Origin: Bryobacteraceae bacterium
GTDB lineage: Bacteria > Acidobacteriota > Terriglobia > Bryobacterales > Bryobacteraceae
DNA length: 64,000 bases
NCBI GenBank assembly: GCA_019748195.1
Contig: JAIEPW010000016.1
Coordinates: 1 to 64,000, forward strand
Direction of reading: 5' to 3'
The notes beneath the pieces are model-generated. The model was not told the DNA's origin. It searched no databases and was given only the letters and a program-made list of their open reading frames with translations. Both the position numbers and the translations under genes were made by a program. How positions within the stretch are numbered: position 1 is the stretch's first letter; each line of letters begins with the position of its first letter. Of this stretch, positions 41,095 through 49,955 are shown in pieces.

Positions 41095-42317
41095 TGGTCC
41101 GCAAGGTGATCTACACGGCCGCGCACGGGGGATTCGGCGGGCAGCCCTTACCGCTGGGCGGCGGCGCCGCCATCTTCGAGCAACTTGTCGAGGAATGGAC
41201 CCGTACATGTCCGTTTACCCTCGAAACAATCACGCCCGCGATCCTGGGCGCCGGGGCGCCCGCCGGCCGCGATCTCCTCGGCTACTCCGAGTCCGCCTAC
41301 GCCGCCTTCTGCCGGGAGTTCGAAGCCGCCGCCACCGCCCGCATCCTGGGCGAGAATCCCGCGGATACCGTGGTTCTGTCCAACGATGTCTCCGAAGGCC
41401 CCGATTTTGCGCGCCTGCGGAAGTTCGGATTCGGCATTTACACCATCTATCACGTGGATGTGGTGGACTACGTCGCGTCCATCTACGCGCGAGGCTGGTT
41501 TCGCCCGGAGACGCTGGTCCGCTGGTATCAGCGGCTGGAGTGGGCCGCGCCGGGGATCCTGCAGCTCATCTTTCGCAAGCAAAGGGACTCCGTACTCCAT
41601 TCCCAGGGCTTGATCGTCCCCTCGGAGCGAATGCGCGCGACGTTGGAACGCTGTTACTCCGAAGTCCCGCCGGTCCATGTGCTGCCTTGGGGTACCTGGG
41701 CGTGGGAGGCAGCCGGCGGGGAGCAATTGCGCGCCGGGCTTGGGATTCCACGCGAGGCGTTCGTACTGCTCACGCTGAGCCGCCTGTCGCCCGAGAAGGG
41801 CCAGGATCTGCTTCTCGAAGCTCTACTGCGGTGGGAACGCTCCGCGCCGCTGCCGGATCGGCCGGTGTGGCTGCTGATCTGCGGCGGCGCCGCGTTCATG
41901 CACGGCCGCGCCTTCGAACTCAAACTCCGGCGGCTGGCTTCGCGCCTGAAACGAATTCAGGTCCACTTCGCGGGTCACGTTACGGGGGCGGAGAAAAGGA
42001 AATACTTTTCGGCTGCCGACCTCTATGTTTTCCCCTCGCGGCACGAAAGCTACGGCTTAACTCTGGTGGAGGCGCTGCACGCCGGACTTCCCGCCGTCTG
42101 CCTGGATCACCATGGCGCTCGCGAGGTTATGCGCGATGACTTCGGCTGTGTCGTCCCGCAAACACATCTCGGCGCGGCCATCCGTGACCTGCTCGGCGAC
42201 CCCGCGGCGCGGCAGCGAATGTCAGATAACGCGCGCTCTTGGGCTCGTACCCAGCGGTTTTCCGATCGCGCCGCGCAGTTGGCGGTATTGTTGAAAAACT
42301 CCAGTGCCCGAGTTTGA
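41094..42317 (+). CDS. Glycosyltransferase family 4 protein
   Basis: 407 aa from ATG 41094. N-terminal acceptor domain starts 'VIYTAAHGGFGGQPLPLGGG'; the C-terminal donor domain has 'FVLLTLSRLSPEKGQDLLLE', 'IQVHFAGHVTGAEKRKYFSA', 'DLYVFPSRHESYGLTLVEAL' and 'HAGLPAVCLDHHGAREVM', the standard GT4 E-x7-E region. Probably makes part of an extracellular or surface glycan; sugars unknown. Coupled by a 1-nt overlap to the secreted protein upstream. The gene is followed by 413 nt without a convincing gene. Confidence 0.88.
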   Translation: MVRKVIYTAAHGGFGGQPLPLGGGAAIFEQLVEEWTRTCPFTLETITPAILGAGAPAGRDLLGYSESAYAAFCREFEAAATARILGENPADTVVLSNDVSEGPDFARLRKFGFGIYTIYHVDVVDYVASIYARGWFRPETLVRWYQRLEWAAPGILQLIFRKQRDSVLHSQGLIVPSERMRATLERCYSEVPPVHVLPWGTWAWEAAGGEQLRAGLGIPREAFVLLTLSRLSPEKGQDLLLEALLRWERSAPLPDRPVWLLICGGAAFMHGRAFELKLRRLASRLKRIQVHFAGHVTGAEKRKYFSAADLYVFPSRHESYGLTLVEALHAGLPAVCLDHHGAREVMRDDFGCVVPQTHLGAAIRDLLGDPAARQRMSDNARSWARTQRFSDRAAQLAVLLKNSSARV

Positions 42318-42730
42318 TATTTCGATCCCTCCGCCGTGACCGTTTCGCACTGGTTTCAGGTTTAGGAGGCGAACTGGCCCGCTCATGGTTCCATGCCGCT
42401 GTGATCGTAACCGCCCTCCCCGCTGCTTCCGTGGGGACAAACTAATCAGAAGGCATGATCCGCGAGGCGTTGACGGTGGAAGCGATCATCGATGGCAAGC
42501 CGCGCCCCTTGGAGGAAGTCCGCAAGGAGCACCAGGAGCGCCAGGAGCGCCAGGAAGCTCTGCTCCGCGACTACCCTGATAACTTCTGGTGTGGCGGCTC
42601 TACATGTCGCCTCCCGGGCCGTCAGTCCCGGCCGGATTACAACCGCCTTCAGGCGCGGCGGCCTCATCGCGTGTGACCCGGCTGACCCGTCCTCGCACCG
42701 GGATCTCATATAATCACTGCACTTCCCCGA
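42318..42730. other. Intergenic region, 413 nt, with one doubtful small frame
   Basis: The only candidate is a 73-codon frame (42455-42676, +). It starts 'MIREALTVEAIIDGKPRPLEE', has two copies of a 9-bp unit (GAGCGCCAG, near 42535-42556) that give Gln-Glu-Arg repeats, and loses coding character after about residue 40. It may be a decayed or chance frame. No promoter, terminator or RNA could be identified with confidence. Confidence 0.4.
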
Positions 42731-44110
42731 ATGATAACTCCGGCCGCCGCACCCTCCCCTCCGCACGACCCCTACCGGTACTACGAGGAGGACATCGAAG
42801 CTCCGCCGCGCGGCTTGGCGCGGATCGTGCGCCGGATCGGTCCCGGAATGATTCTCGCCGCCACCATCGTGGGCTCCGGCGAACTGGTGGCCACCACCAC
42901 CCTCGGCGCCGAAACCGGCTACGCCGCACTGTGGATCGTGGTGTTCAGTTGCTTCATCAAGCCGGCCCTGCAGGCTGCCATGGGACGCCACGCCATCGCC
43001 ACCGGGCAGACGTCCTTCGCCATGTTCAACGCCCTTCCCGGCCCGCGGTGGCGGGTGAATTGGGTGGTGTGGGCTTCCGTGCTGATGATCGCCGGAACCA
43101 TGGCGCTTTTCGCCGCCATGCTCGGCGGTGTGGCGCAAACCCTGAACCAGATGCTACCTGCCCTCCCGGTTCCGTTCTGGGTGCTGCTGCTGGCGGCGCT
43201 CACGCTGGTCCTGCTGATAGGTGGCGGGTACAGCCGGATTGAAGGAATCGCCACCCTGAAGGTCGCGTTGTTCACGCTTCTCACCGCGCTGTGCGCGGTC
43301 CTCCTGACGCTGCGCAGTGATCTCTTCTCCTGGTCCGATCTGCGTCAGGGCTTCACGTTCGATCTGCCTCGGGGCGGTCTTCCCACGGCCATCGCGGTCT
43401 TTGGAATCACGGGTGTCGGCGCGGCCGAGCTGCTGGTTTATCCGTACTGGTGTATCGAGAAAGGCTACTCGCGATTCACCGGGCCGCGCGAGAATTCCGA
43501 TGCCTGGAGGAGCCGGGCTCGAGGCTGGATTCAGGTAATGAACTTCGACATCCTCGCCACGATGGCGATCTACACGCTGGCTACGGTGGCTTTCTATCTG
43601 CTCGGCGCTGGGATTCTCCATCGCCAGGGAATGGTGCCCTCGGCCCAGGATATGATTCCGGTGCTCTCCCACATTTACACGGAGACGCTGGGAGGGTGGT
43701 CTCTGGGCCTGTTCTATGCCGGGGTCGTCGCCACTTTGTACGGAACGGTATTCGCGGGAACGGCGTCGCTCAGCCGGCTGCTGGCCGATTTCTGTCGCCT
43801 GGCCGGCTGGTATCCGGCCGGCGATCTGCGAGCGTGGTATCGATGGCGGGATTTCTTTACTGTCCTTCAGGTGGTCATTTCCGTCATTCTGTTCCTGGCC
43901 TTCGCCTCACCGGTTCAATTGATTCGGATTGGCGGGACAGGCCAGGCGCTCCTGCTGCCGGTTCTGGCCGTGTCTGTTCTGTATGTGCACCAGAAACGCA
44001 CGCCGCGGGAGGTGCGGCCTTCCGGATGGCAGGTCGCGGGGCTTTGGTTCGCGTCCTTGGCGATCGTCGCGCTGATGAGCTTCTACGCGTTTCTGCTTTG
44101 GCGGGGCTGA
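42731..44110 (+). CDS. Divergent Nramp-family transporter lacking the metal-binding motif
   Basis: 459 aa with about 11 transmembrane segments and an Nramp-type opening 'IGPGMILAATIVGSGELVAT' (residues 37-56). In canonical Nramp transporters this helix carries Asp-Pro-Gly-Asn, which binds Mn2+/Fe2+; here the place is taken by 'VGSGELVATTT'. The helix-6 Met-Pro-His motif is likewise replaced ('FGITGVGAAELLVYPYW', about 224-240). The 'YSRFTGPRENSDAWRSRARGW' loop and overall length fit a divergent subgroup of Nramp relatives seen in soil bacteria. The substrate is therefore uncertain and may not be a transition metal. The next feature is a tRNA on the other strand. Confidence 0.82.
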   Translation: MITPAAAPSPPHDPYRYYEEDIEAPPRGLARIVRRIGPGMILAATIVGSGELVATTTLGAETGYAALWIVVFSCFIKPALQAAMGRHAIATGQTSFAMFNALPGPRWRVNWVVWASVLMIAGTMALFAAMLGGVAQTLNQMLPALPVPFWVLLLAALTLVLLIGGGYSRIEGIATLKVALFTLLTALCAVLLTLRSDLFSWSDLRQGFTFDLPRGGLPTAIAVFGITGVGAAELLVYPYWCIEKGYSRFTGPRENSDAWRSRARGWIQVMNFDILATMAIYTLATVAFYLLGAGILHRQGMVPSAQDMIPVLSHIYTETLGGWSLGLFYAGVVATLYGTVFAGTASLSRLLADFCRLAGWYPAGDLRAWYRWRDFFTVLQVVISVILFLAFASPVQLIRIGGTGQALLLPVLAVSVLYVHQKRTPREVRPSGWQVAGLWFASLAIVALMSFYAFLLWRG

Positions 44111-44144
44111 AGTATGAGGCGACGCGAGCACTTGGCCTTATAGT

Positions 44145-44219
44145 TGGTGAGCCGGGTAGGGATCGAACCTACGACCACCTGATTAAAAGTCAGATGCTCT
44201 ACCACTGAGCTACCGGCCC
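44145..44219 (-). tRNA. tRNA-Lys (anticodon UUU)
   Basis: On the minus strand the sequence folds as a full cloverleaf: acceptor GGGCCGG pairing with CCGGCTC (one G-U), D-arm AGCTCAGTGGTAGAGC, anticodon stem CTGAC/... with loop CTTTTAA (anticodon TTT), T-arm GTAGG-TTCGATC-CCTAC, discriminator A and encoded CCA. Length 75 nt including CCA. Confidence 0.97.
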
Positions 44220-44255
44220 ATCCCTCGGGTGGACTTCACCAGAATAACATGTGCC

Positions 44256-44864
44256 CTATTCCGGAAGGTCGAAATCAGCCGCCCGGAACGCCCGCGATCC
44301 GCCATAAACGAAGCCCCGGATACCCAACTCCTCAGCCCCGCGCACGTTGTCCTCCCGGTCATCCAGAAACAGCGCGCGCGCCGGTTCCACGCCCAACCCC
44401 TCCAGGCAATGGCGGTAGATGGAGGCTTCCGGCTTCACCGCCCCCACTTCGTAGGAGTACGTGACTCGATCGAAGCGTCGGAGAAAGTCCCCCACGCCGC
44501 GTAAATGCTCACCCAGGTCCTGAGGGAGATTCGACAGCAACGCGATCTTCCGGCCGGACGCCCGCGTCCGATCCGCCCAGCCGATCATGGCCGTGTCGAA
44601 ATCGGACCAGAAGCCGACATCGATGCGCCGGAACTCCTCCACCTGCTCCCGCGTGAACTCGCGGCCGGTGTCGCGCCCGATGGCCGCCCAGTACTCGGCC
44701 GGAGTCATCTCGCCGCGATCGTACGGGATGCGATGGCCCCAGAAAGTACGAATGAACAGTTCCGGTTCCACGCCCGCCTTGCGCCCCAGTTCGACGAAAG
44801 CGGAGCGTGGCGGAAAGCGGCACAGAACTCCGCCGAAATCGAAAATCACAGCCTGAATGGTCAT
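44256..44864 (-). CDS. HAD superfamily hydrolase (IA)
   Basis: 202 aa. HAD motif I is 'VIFDFGGVLC', motif II 'LLSNLPQ', Lys in 'VGAVKPEASIY' and motif IV 'LFLDDREDNVRGA'. The 'RIPYDRGEMTPAEYW' cap region is of the small helical subfamily IA type seen in putative haloacid dehalogenase/epoxide hydrolase N-domain-like phosphatases. A phosphatase on a small phosphorylated metabolite is likely; the substrate is unknown. It is followed closely (15 nt) by the glycosyltransferase gene on the same strand, which is transcribed first. Confidence 0.88.
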   Translation of the reverse strand: MTIQAVIFDFGGVLCRFPPRSAFVELGRKAGVEPELFIRTFWGHRIPYDRGEMTPAEYWAAIGRDTGREFTREQVEEFRRIDVGFWSDFDTAMIGWADRTRASGRKIALLSNLPQDLGEHLRGVGDFLRRFDRVTYSYEVGAVKPEASIYRHCLEGLGVEPARALFLDDREDNVRGAEELGIRGFVYGGSRAFRAADFDLPE

Positions 44865-44879
44865 GAAAGGGAAGGGAAG

Positions 44880-45809
44880 TTAACGCTGTCCGTCGGCCAC
44901 CTGCGGATCCTTGCGGCTGCGGACATCACGCACGGAGTAGGCGCGGCGCCCCGGCGTCTCGAAGTAGGATCGCATCAGCGTTTCGCCCAGCAGCCCTGTC
45001 GCGAACAGCACGATTCCGCCGATCAGAAGCGCCCCCGCGCTCACCGTCCACAAGCTCTGCTTCGGCAGCGGCGGCAATAGCGCGAACGCCAGGATCATCG
45101 CTACGCCCATCGCGAAACACAGAAAACCGGCCGGTCCGAAAGTCCGCATCGGGCGCGAGAACGAATCCAGCAGAAACCGTACCGCCACCACGTCGCAGAT
45201 GAACTCCAGCGTCTTGCGCAACCCCGGACCGCTTCGGGCGTGACTGCGCACTGGGACCTCCGCCACTCGAGCCCCGTAGCGCGACACCAGAGCCGGAAGA
45301 AACCGCTGCAATTCGCCCTGCAGGGCCACATCCTTCAGCGAATCGGCCCGGTAGGCGCGAAGCGAGGAAGTGAAGTCGTGCAGATCCAAGCCGGAAAGTT
45401 TCGACATCAGCCAGCCGGCGGCCGTCTGGCGCACCGGATAGCCGTTGGACCTGGTCCGCCAGCCCACGGCGATATCGTGGCCTTCCTCCAGCTTCTGCAG
45501 CAGCATCGGCAGGTCGTCGGCGTCGTTGGCCGGATCTTCAATCGCGATCAGGATGTCGCCCTGCGCCTCATCGAAGCCCGCCGACACCGCCGCTTCCACC
45601 CCAAACCGGCGCCGCAGCCGCATCACCTTCAACCGCGAATCGGTTTCCACCAAATTCGACAGCAGATCGAAGCTCAGATCGGTGGATGCGTCGTCGATGA
45701 ACAGGATTTCGTAGGGTTTGCGGAGGCGCTCCAGCACGGCGGAAATACGATCGTAGAGCCGGAGTACCGACGGCTCCTGGTTATGAATCGGAATCACAAC
45801 CGAGATCAT
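44880..45809 (-). CDS. Family 2 glycosyltransferase, DPM1/ArnC type
   Basis: 309 aa from ATG 45809. GT-A fold with 'ISVVIPIHNQEPSVLRLYD', 'YEILFIDDASTD', 'RRRFGVEAAVSAGFDEAQGD', 'IAIEDPANDADDLPMLLQK' (catalytic acidic motif; the usual DAD/DxD is 'EDPAND' here), 'SGLDLHDFTSSLRAYRA', and two C-terminal transmembrane helices ('AGFLCFAMGVAMILAFALLP', 'SAGALLIGGIVLFATGLLG'). This arrangement is that of polyprenyl-phosphate glycosyltransferases (ArnC, GtrB, DPM1), which load a sugar on undecaprenyl phosphate at the inner membrane. A start at 45833 is possible. Upstream the divergent gene is DUF2752. Confidence 0.9.
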   Translation of the reverse strand: MISVVIPIHNQEPSVLRLYDRISAVLERLRKPYEILFIDDASTDLSFDLLSNLVETDSRLKVMRLRRRFGVEAAVSAGFDEAQGDILIAIEDPANDADDLPMLLQKLEEGHDIAVGWRTRSNGYPVRQTAAGWLMSKLSGLDLHDFTSSLRAYRADSLKDVALQGELQRFLPALVSRYGARVAEVPVRSHARSGPGLRKTLEFICDVVAVRFLLDSFSRPMRTFGPAGFLCFAMGVAMILAFALLPPLPKQSLWTVSAGALLIGGIVLFATGLLGETLMRSYFETPGRRAYSVRDVRSRKDPQVADGQR

Positions 45810-45878
45810 TCCCACAAGCTCCCAGTGTATCATTCGTTCTGAACCTTGCCGGGGCTTCCCCCGTACATAGTGCTGGAT

Positions 45879-46193
45879 ATGGTCGCCGACGTCAAAAAAG
45901 CCCTGCGCCTCGTATGGCTCGGAATCAGCCTGGCGGTACTCGCCGTGGTGGCTGCGCCGTTCGCGCTGCCCCACTCCTGGATCTCCAGGCTGGCCCCGGT
46001 GTGCGAGCGCAAGGCCTCCACCGGACGCGAATGCCCGGCGTGCGGCTTGACCACCGCCTTTCTCGCGATCTCCCACGGCGACCTCGGGGCCGCCTCCCGG
46101 AGCCACCGCGCCGCTGTTCCACTGTTCGGCTTGTTGCTGGTGAATGAAGCGGTGTTCGCGCTCAGCGTCGCTCGCCGCGGAAAAGGATCGTGA
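45879..46193 (+). CDS. DUF2752 domain membrane protein
   Basis: 104 aa from ATG 45879 (a TTG 33 nt upstream is an alternative). Two transmembrane segments flank the DUF2752 signature 'GRECPACGLTTAFLAISHGDL', which has the conserved C-P-x-C-G-x-T-x-x-F pattern, here shown in part. The two Cys could bind metal or form a disulfide. Function unknown. The stop overlaps the start of the next small membrane protein (TGATG), so they are coupled. Confidence 0.85.
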   Translation: MVADVKKALRLVWLGISLAVLAVVAAPFALPHSWISRLAPVCERKASTGRECPACGLTTAFLAISHGDLGAASRSHRAAVPLFGLLLVNEAVFALSVARRGKGS

Positions 46194-46441
46194 TGCAAGC
46201 TCTTAGTCTCGCTCTAGGAATTCTGTCCATGCTCGGGTTGTTCATCGGCTTCGTGCCGTGCCTGGGTGCTCTGAATTGGATCAACATCCCGTTCGCCGTG
46301 GTCGGCGCCATTGTAAGCCTGGTCGCGCTCAACCAGGCCCCACCCAATAAGAAAGGCCTGGCCATCGCCGGCCTGGTGATGTGCGTGATCGCGATCCTGC
46401 TAGGAGCCAAGCGGCTGATGTGGGGCGGCGGCATCCTCTGA
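46193..46441 (+). CDS. Small membrane protein of unknown function
   Basis: 82 aa from ATG 46193. Two to three hydrophobic segments: 'ALSLALGILSMLGLFIGFVP', 'FAVVGAIVSLVALNQ', '[18 protein letters not shown]'. The pattern 'LGILSMLG.FIGFVPCLG.LNW' followed by 'NKKGLAIAGLVM' matches DUF4190-like/phage-holin-like small membrane proteins. The last 42 nt overlap the 3' end of trpD on the other strand. Coupled with the DUF2752 gene by TGATG. Confidence 0.75.
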   Translation: MQALSLALGILSMLGLFIGFVPCLGALNWINIPFAVVGAIVSLVALNQAPPNKKGLAIAGLVMCVIAILLGAKRLMWGGGIL

Positions 46442-47455
46442 CGCCCCACGCGTGTAAAGCCCCAGTAATCGAAGCTTCTCCCCGGCCCGGCCGGAATCAA
46501 TGGAATCGGCGGCCAGCCGGACGGCTTTTCGCGGCGCATCCGCCAGGCCCGCCGCAAGCAGCCCGGCGGCCGAGTTCGCCAAAACCAGGTCCCGCCGGGG
46601 ACCCGGCCTGCCCGCCAGGATCTCGCGCGCGATCTCCGCGTTTCGGGCGCGGTCCCCGCCGGCCAGATCACTCAGCATTGCCCGCTTCAAGCCGAAATCC
46701 TCCGGTGTCCATACGGCCTTGGTAATCGAACTCCCGCGAACCTCGAACACCAGAGTCGGTCCTGTGGTGGACACTTCGTCCAGTCCGTCCAACCCGTGGA
46801 CCACGAATGCATGCTCCGCGCCCAGCGACGCAAGCGAGCCTGCCATCAGCTCCGCCGCCTCCGGGGAAACCGTGCCGATCACCTGATATCGCGCCCCGGC
46901 CGGATTCGCCAGCGGTCCCAGCAGGTTGAACACCGTCCGCAGCTTCAAGTCCACCCGGGCCGGCTGCGCGTGACGCATGGCAGGATGAAATCGCGGCGCG
47001 AAAAAGAACGCGATGCCCAACTCGCGCAGGCAGCGCGAAGCCTCCCCGGCGTCGACGTCAATGCGCACGCCCATTTCCTCCAGCACGTCCGCGCTGCCGC
47101 AGCGGCTCGAAATCGACCGGTTGCCGTGCTTCGCCACCACCGCGCCCGCGCCGGCCATCACAAAAGCCGCCACCGTGGAGACGTTGAACGTGTCCAGACC
47201 GTCGCCGCCGGTGCCGCAGGTGTCCACCACCGGCGCGCCGTTGCTGTCGACACGCTCCGACTTCTCGCGCATGGCCCGCGCGAACCCCGCGATCTCCCCC
47301 GCGGTCTCGCCCTTCATCTTCAACGCCACCAGAAAGGCCGCGATTTGCGCCGTGCTCGCCCCGCCGCTCAGCAGCTCCAGCATGGCCTCCCGCGCGCTGT
47401 CCTGCGTTAGTTCCTTGCCCGAAATCACGGTGTGCAGGTGTGTCAGGAAGGACAT
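46400..47455 (-). CDS. trpD: Anthranilate phosphoribosyltransferase
   Basis: 351 aa from ATG 47455. Catalyses the transfer of the phosphoribosyl group of PRPP to anthranilate in tryptophan biosynthesis. Conserved segments: '[19 protein letters not shown]' (PRPP loop), '[20 protein letters not shown]', '[18 protein letters not shown]' and '[20 protein letters not shown]'. Usual length for TrpD. No other trp gene is near, so it stands alone. Its start is 46 nt from the sucC ATG (divergent), and they probably share a promoter region. A long open frame continues antisense through sucC and is not coding. Confidence 0.95.
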   Translation of the reverse strand: MSFLTHLHTVISGKELTQDSAREAMLELLSGGASTAQIAAFLVALKMKGETAGEIAGFARAMREKSERVDSNGAPVVDTCGTGGDGLDTFNVSTVAAFVMAGAGAVVAKHGNRSISSRCGSADVLEEMGVRIDVDAGEASRCLRELGIAFFFAPRFHPAMRHAQPARVDLKLRTVFNLLGPLANPAGARYQVIGTVSPEAAELMAGSLASLGAEHAFVVHGLDGLDEVSTTGPTLVFEVRGSSITKAVWTPEDFGLKRAMLSDLAGGDRARNAEIAREILAGRPGPRRDLVLANSAAGLLAAGLADAPRKAVRLAADSIDSGRAGEKLRLLGLYTRGASEDAAAPHQPLGS

Positions 47456-47457
47456 GA

Positions 47458-47489
47458 TATAGTGAGAGATCCTGGTTCCTCTCCAGGAT
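47458..47489 (+). promoter_or_regulatory. Candidate -10 and 5' stem-loop of the sucCD-ndk transcript
   Basis: TATAGT (47458-47463) matches TATAAT at 5 of 6 positions; no good -35 is seen. A start near 47470 would put a 7-bp stem (ATCCTGG/CCAGGAT, 47469-47489, loop TTCCTCT) at the very 5' end of the mRNA. The only ribosome-site-like bases (AGGA, 47485-47488) lie inside the stem. Confidence 0.35.
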
Positions 47490-47500
47490 ATTACACAGAC

Positions 47501-48655
47501 ATGAAAATCCATGAGTATCAGGCCAAGGGTCTGCTGGCCAAATACGGAGTTCCTGTGCCCAGGGGCGAGGTCGCGCTCACCGTGGACGAAGCGGAAGCGG
47601 CGGCTAAGAAGATCGGCGGCAGCGTCGTCGTTAAGGCTCAGATCCATGCCGGCGGACGCGGCAAGGGCGGCGGCGTCAAGGTGGTCAAGGACCTCGACTC
47701 CGCCATCGAAGCCTCCCGGAAGATCCTCGGAATGCGCCTGATCACCCATCAAACCGGACCGGAGGGCCGCATCGTGCAGCGCCTTCTGATCGAGGAAACG
47801 CTGCCCATCGAACGCGAGCTCTACCTCGGCATCGTTCTCGATCGCGCCTCCGGCAAGCCCGTGTTCATGGCCTCCGCCGAAGGCGGCATGGAAATCGAGG
47901 AAGTGGCCGCGCATTCGCCGGAAAAGATCCTGAAGGAAACGTTCGGGCTCGACGGCCTGCAACCGTATCAGGCACGCAAGCTGGCGTTCGGGATCGGCGT
48001 CCCGGCCGCCGCCGTGAACGCCGCCGCCGCGACCATGATCGCGCTCTCGAAAGCCTACCTCGGCCTCGATTGCTCGCTCGCCGAGATCAATCCCTTCATC
48101 CTGACCACGGACGGCCGCGCGATCGCGCTCGACGCCAAGATCGGCCTGGACGACAACGCGATGTTCCGGCACAAGGACCTGATGGAACTCCGCGATTTGA
48201 ACGAAGAGGATCCGCTGGAGGTGGAAGCCTCGCGCTTCGGCCTGAACTACATCAAGCTCGATGGCAATGTCGCCTGCATGGTGAACGGCGCGGGCCTGGC
48301 CATGGCCACCATGGACATCATCAAATACGCCGGCGGATCGCCCGCGAACTTCCTTGACGTCGGCGGCGGCGCCAGCGCCGATCAGGTGCGCAACGCGTTC
48401 CGCATCCTGTTGGCCGACCCGCATGTGAAAGCCATCCTGATCAACATCTTCGGCGGCATTCTGCGCTGCGATACGCTGGCTACGGGCGTCGTGGCCGCCG
48501 CGCGTGAACTCGATGTGAAGGTCCCCATCGTGATCCGCATGGAAGGCACCAACGTCGAAGAAGGACGCCGCATTCTGGCTGAATCCGGCCTGAACTTTAC
48601 AGTCGCCGAGGGCATGAAGGACGCGGCTGAGAAGGTGGTCAAACTCGCGCAATGA
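47501..48655 (+). CDS. sucC: Succinyl-CoA synthetase, beta subunit (ADP-forming)
   Basis: 384 aa from ATG 47501. ATP-grasp N-terminal part: '[20 protein letters not shown]' and '[20 protein letters not shown]'; then 'LAEINPF', '[19 protein letters not shown]', '[20 protein letters not shown]' and '[14 protein letters not shown]', all typical of SucC. With SucD it makes succinate plus ATP from succinyl-CoA in the TCA cycle. The stop overlaps the sucD start (ATGA). Starts divergently from trpD. Confidence 0.97.
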   Translation: MKIHEYQAKGLLAKYGVPVPRGEVALTVDEAEAAAKKIGGSVVVKAQIHAGGRGKGGGVKVVKDLDSAIEASRKILGMRLITHQTGPEGRIVQRLLIEETLPIERELYLGIVLDRASGKPVFMASAEGGMEIEEVAAHSPEKILKETFGLDGLQPYQARKLAFGIGVPAAAVNAAAATMIALSKAYLGLDCSLAEINPFILTTDGRAIALDAKIGLDDNAMFRHKDLMELRDLNEEDPLEVEASRFGLNYIKLDGNVACMVNGAGLAMATMDIIKYAGGSPANFLDVGGGASADQVRNAFRILLADPHVKAILINIFGGILRCDTLATGVVAAARELDVKVPIVIRMEGTNVEEGRRILAESGLNFTVAEGMKDAAEKVVKLAQ

Positions 48656-49527
48656 GTGTACTCGTCGATAAAAACACCCGCCTGATCGTTCAAGGCTTCA
48701 CCGGAAAAGAAGGAACGTTTCACGCCACCCAGGCGATCGCCTACGGCACCAACGTGGTAGGCGGGGTCACACCGGGAAAGGGCGGCGGTAAGCACCTGGA
48801 CCGCCCCATTTTCGATACCGTCGCCGATGCCGTGCGGTCCACCGGCGCGAACGCCACCGTGATCTTCGTGCCCCCGCCGTTTGCCGCGGACGCGATCATG
48901 GAGGCCGCCGACGCCGGCGTCGCGCTGATCGTCTGTATCACCGAAGGCATTCCCGCCAACGACATGGTTCGCGCCTGGCGGTTCCTGAAGGAGAAGGGAA
49001 CTCCCCGCCTGATCGGTCCCAACTGCCCTGGCGTCATTTCCCCCGGCAAGTGCAAGATCGGCATCATGCCCGGCCACATCCACAAGGAAGGCCGCGTGGG
49101 TGTCGTTTCCCGATCCGGAACGCTGACGTACGAAGCCGTGGGCCAGTTGACCGGCCTGGGTATCGGCCAATCCACCTGCATCGGCATCGGCGGCGATCCG
49201 ATTATCGGAACCACGCACCTGGACGCCATGAAGCTTTTCAACGAGGACCCGGAAACCGACGCCATCGTCATGATCGGCGAAATCGGCGGCAACAACGAGG
49301 AAATCGCCGCGGACTACGTCAAGGCCCACGTGAAGAAGCCTGTCGTGGGCTTCATCGCCGGGCAAACCGCGCCTCCCGGACGCCGCATGGGCCATGCCGG
49401 AGCGATCATTTCCGGGGGCTCCGGCAAGGCCTCCGACAAGATGGCCGCCATGGAGGAAGCCGGCATCCACGTCTGCAAATCGCCGGCCGAAATGGGCGCG
49501 AGGATCAAAGCCGCGCTGAAGCTGTAA
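48652..49527 (+). CDS. sucD: Succinyl-CoA synthetase, alpha subunit
   Basis: 291 aa, overlapping sucC by 4 nt. CoA-binding N-terminus ('[20 protein letters not shown]', '[10 protein letters not shown]'), '[20 protein letters not shown]', '[12 protein letters not shown]', and the phosphohistidine loop '[12 protein letters not shown]' with His248, phosphorylated during catalysis. The length is normal. It is followed 14 nt later by ndk, which could use the NTP made by this step. Confidence 0.97.
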   Translation: MSVLVDKNTRLIVQGFTGKEGTFHATQAIAYGTNVVGGVTPGKGGGKHLDRPIFDTVADAVRSTGANATVIFVPPPFAADAIMEAADAGVALIVCITEGIPANDMVRAWRFLKEKGTPRLIGPNCPGVISPGKCKIGIMPGHIHKEGRVGVVSRSGTLTYEAVGQLTGLGIGQSTCIGIGGDPIIGTTHLDAMKLFNEDPETDAIVMIGEIGGNNEEIAADYVKAHVKKPVVGFIAGQTAPPGRRMGHAGAIISGGSGKASDKMAAMEEAGIHVCKSPAEMGARIKAALKL

Positions 49528-49541
49528 ACAAGGAAATCACC

Positions 49542-49951
<410 letters not shown>

Positions 49952-49955
<4 letters not shown>

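Noticed and set aside
42455-42676. A 73-codon frame with Gln-Glu-Arg repeats before the Nramp-like gene.
   Set aside because: Only the first half looks coding, no good ribosome site, and no family recognised; listed only as part of the intergenic region.
47456-48652. A very long minus-strand open frame that continues trpD upstream through the whole of sucC.
   Set aside because: It is antisense to a textbook sucC gene, has no homology by eye, and high GC content makes such antiparallel open frames common. TrpD has a normal start at 47455.
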